From an uncultured Methylococcaceae bacterium (GTDB taxonomy: Bacteria > Pseudomonadota > Gammaproteobacteria > Methylococcales > Methylomonadaceae), in NCBI GenBank assembly GCA_903839795.1, contig CAIMDR010000677.1:1-7908 (forward strand): DNA of 7,908 bases. The letters run 5' to 3'. The notes under the pieces are model-generated. The model ran no database searches. It saw nothing but the letters and a program-made list of their open reading frames with translations, and had not been told where the DNA came from. Both the position numbers and the translations under genes were made by a program. Numbering within the stretch: position 1 is the first letter of the stretch; every line of letters starts with the position of its first letter. Shown here in pieces: positions 6,346 through 7,908 of this stretch.

Positions 6346-7590
6346 CTACTCGTACCGCTTAAAAACCAGAGAACCATTAGTGCCGCCAAAACCAAATGAA
6401 TTGGACATGGCCACATCGATTTTCATATTTCTTGCCGTATTTGGAACAAAATCAAGATCACATTCAGGGTCTTGATTTTCAAGATTGATGGTTGCCGGTG
6501 CAATTTGATCTTTAATGCTTAACGCAGTAATCACCGCCTCAATACCTCCAGCTGCACCTAACATGTGACCCAGCATGGATTTTGTAGAGCTGATTGCTAC
6601 GTTATAGGCATGATCGCCCAATGCCGATTTCATCGCCTGGGTTTCACCTAAATCACCGGCCGGTGTTGAGGTACCATGCGCATTAATGTAATCGACACTG
6701 TCGGCATTTAAACCGGCATCACGCAAGGCATTTCTCATGCACCGCGCTGCACCTTCACCACCTGCTGAAGGTGTCGTTATATGATAAGCGTCTGCACTCA
6801 TGCCATAGCCGACTAATTCGGCATAAATTTTTGCGCCTCGGGCTTTGGCATGCTCCAGCTCTTCAAGCACCACAACACCTGCGCCATCGCTTAATACAAA
6901 ACCATCACGATCACGATCCCAAGGACGACTGGCGGCCTGAGGATCATCATTACGACGTGATAAGGCTTTGGCTGAAGCAAATCCACCCATAGCCGTCGGT
7001 GATGTTGTACAGCGTTCTGCACCACCGGCAATCATCACATCGGCATCACCATATATTATCTTCCGGGCCGCATCACCAATATTGTGCGTACCGGCTGCAC
7101 AGGCAGTAACAATGGCAAAGTTAGGTCCTTTTAACCCGTATTTAATGGAAAGATTGCCTGAAATCATATTAATAATGTTACCTGGAACAAAGAATGGCGA
7201 AATGCGACGAGGGCCGCCTTTCTCATAAGTTGCATAACATTCTTCAATACCGGTAATGCCACCTATGCCTGAGCCAACCGCTACGCCAATCCGTTCTGCG
7301 TTTGCCTCGGTGACTTCAAGACCTGAGTCTTCAATGGCTTGAGACCCTGCCGCCATACCGTAATGGATAAAAGCGTCCATCCGCTTGGCATCTTTGTCGG
7401 AAATATATTGGCTAATATCAAAATTTCTTATGACTCCGCCAAAAGTGCTGGCAAATGCAGAAATATCAAAAGAATCAATTGGACTGATGCCGCTTTTACC
7501 GTTAATAATACCATCCCAAGTTTCTGAGACAGTGTTGCCTAAGCAGGTAACTGCACCCAATCCAGTTATTACAACTCGACGTTTGCTCAA
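6346..7590 (-). CDS. fabF: Beta-ketoacyl-ACP synthase II
   Basis: FabF condenses malonyl-ACP with acyl-ACP in the elongation cycle of type II fatty-acid synthesis and is important for the step from C16:1 to C18:1. The 414 residues match the family (413 in E. coli). The thiolase-fold active site is complete: nucleophile C164 in [13 protein letters not shown] (162-174), H305 in [11 protein letters not shown] (303-313), K337 and H342 in [16 protein letters not shown] (334-349), and the GFGGTN loop (400-405). The start codon is TTG (7590-7588), giving (M)[13 protein letters not shown], the expected N-terminus. No ATG, GTG or other TTG occurs in frame between it and the upstream stop TAA (7680-7678), and the first internal ATG is at codon 71. 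No clear ribosome binding site is visible upstream. The stop is TAG. It follows acpP, its substrate carrier. Confidence 0.96.
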   Translation of the reverse strand: MSKRRVVITGLGAVTCLGNTVSETWDGIINGKSGISPIDSFDISAFASTFGGVIRNFDISQYISDKDAKRMDAFIHYGMAAGSQAIEDSGLEVTEANAERIGVAVGSGIGGITGIEECYATYEKGGPRRISPFFVPGNIINMISGNLSIKYGLKGPNFAIVTACAAGTHNIGDAARKIIYGDADVMIAGGAERCTTSPTAMGGFASAKALSRRNDDPQAASRPWDRDRDGFVLSDGAGVVVLEELEHAKARGAKIYAELVGYGMSADAYHITTPSAGGEGAARCMRNALRDAGLNADSVDYINAHGTSTPAGDLGETQAMKSALGDHAYNVAISSTKSMLGHMLGAAGGIEAVITALSIKDQIAPATINLENQDPECDLDFVPNTARNMKIDVAMSNSFGFGGTNGSLVFKRYE

Positions 7591-7782
7591 TGTAATGTAC
7601 CGTAAGATAAGGGGAAGATAAAAATGAAGGGGTAGTGACTTAAAGACCGTTGTTAAACAACGTGAACAATCTATATTTTAATAATCCGGTGTGTTACCGG
7701 ATAATTGCGTACATTTTGTGCACGTTATTTACAAACAGCTAACCAGCGAATGAACAATGCGCCCATCCACTGGAAATCAGTG
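7591..7782. other. acpP-fabF intergenic region with several small hairpins
   Basis: This 192-base gap between acpP and fabF contains four inverted repeats that could form in the minus-strand transcript: 7768-7782 (5 bp, right after the acpP stop), 7708-7724 (6 bp with one G-U), 7680-7706 (7 bp plus 3 bp beyond a mismatch) and 7648-7662 (6 bp). None is followed by a clean U run. I see no convincing promoter for fabF, so fabF is probably made by readthrough from acpP. No ORF or known RNA gene is recognised. Confidence 0.6.
7680..7706 (-). other. Hairpin between acpP and fabF, possible attenuator or processing site
   Basis: ATCCGGT (7684-7690) and ACCGGAT (7696-7702) are exact inverted repeats around a 5-base loop, and the stem continues for 3 more pairs past an A-A mismatch. 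On the minus strand the sequence that follows is TATTAAAATATAG, AT-rich but not a U tract, so this is at best a weak terminator. It could reduce transcription into fabF or protect the 3' end of the abundant acpP message. Confidence 0.4.
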
Positions 7783-7908
7783 TTACGCGTTTTTGCTCAC
7801 GTAATCGATTGCTTGCTGAACAGTAGTGATTTTTTCAGCTTCGTCGTCTGGAATTTCGCATTCAAATTCTTCTTCAAGAGCCATAACGAGTTCAACTGTA
7901 TCCAGAGA
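7783..7908 (-). CDS. acpP: Acyl carrier protein, C-terminal half (runs off the window)
   Basis: AcpP is the small acidic cytoplasmic protein that carries growing acyl chains on a 4'-phosphopantetheine arm; it is the substrate partner of FabF, encoded next. Only the last 41 codons are present. Translation reads [20 protein letters not shown] followed by [10 protein letters not shown] and [11 protein letters not shown], nearly the same as the second half of E. coli ACP. The first codon in the window (TCT, complement of 7906-7908) is the serine of the DSLD motif, position 36 in E. coli, that receives phosphopantetheine. The recognition helix II ([13 protein letters not shown]) is intact, and the stop is TAA. 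The E. coli protein has 78 residues, so about half the gene lies outside. Its position before fabF is the conserved fab cluster order. Confidence 0.97.
   Translation of the reverse strand, partial: SLDTVELVMALEEEFECEIPDDEAEKITTVQQAIDYVSKNA

Noticed and set aside
6654..6665. 12-base perfect palindrome CACCGGCCGGTG
   Set aside because: It falls in the conserved TSTPAGD coding segment of fabF; a single isolated palindrome there is best explained by the protein sequence.
1..7908. Search for mobile elements, CRISPR repeats, tRNA or rRNA genes, toxin-antitoxin or defence systems
   Set aside because: Coding density is high with recognisable housekeeping or RuMP genes throughout; I saw no direct repeat arrays, transposase motifs or tRNA-like cloverleafs in the gaps.

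Overview
The window reads as chromosomal DNA of a gammaproteobacterial methylotroph, most likely a type I methanotroph (Methylococcales). Two things point there. First, 3-hexulose-6-phosphate synthase, 6-phospho-3-hexuloisomerase and the start of a transketolase lie together, which is the core of the ribulose monophosphate (RuMP) route of formaldehyde assimilation. Second, the rest follows the gene order acpP-fabF-pabC-mltG-tmk-holB-(pilZ)-tatD known from gammaproteobacteria, with pilZ between holB and tatD as in Pseudomonas. The genus cannot be fixed from the sequence alone. Every gene supported here is on the minus strand, so transcription runs from high to low coordinates.

Layout in transcription order. 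7908-7783: the 3' half of acpP, cut by the window edge at its phosphopantetheine serine codon. 7782-7591: a 192-base gap with several small hairpins. 7590-1751: a tightly packed block of fabF (TTG start), pabC, mltG, tmk, holB, pilZ and tatD, in which three junctions overlap (26, 14 and 4 bases) and the others are 2 to 30 bases apart. 1750-1426: a 325-base intergenic region holding a good sigma70-type promoter for the next genes. 1425-248: hxlA (hps) and hxlB (phi), 2 bases apart, followed by a perfect 11-bp hairpin that probably ends or attenuates the transcript. 247-113: leader of the next gene. 112-1: the first 37 codons of a transketolase gene, continuing beyond the window.

The first block joins fatty-acid elongation (AcpP, FabF), folate synthesis (PabC), cell-wall synthesis (MltG), dTTP supply (Tmk), the replication clamp loader (HolB), type IV pilus biogenesis (PilZ) and a TatD-family metal-dependent nuclease. 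The second block fixes formaldehyde: HxlA condenses it with ribulose 5-phosphate, HxlB isomerises the product to fructose 6-phosphate, and transketolase helps regenerate ribulose 5-phosphate.

I found no mobile element, CRISPR array, tRNA, rRNA or defence system, and no sign of a new biological system. The points worth a second look are regulatory: the hairpin between hxlB and tkt, the TTG start of fabF without a visible ribosome binding site, the hairpin-rich acpP-fabF gap, and the lack of a clear terminator after tatD.
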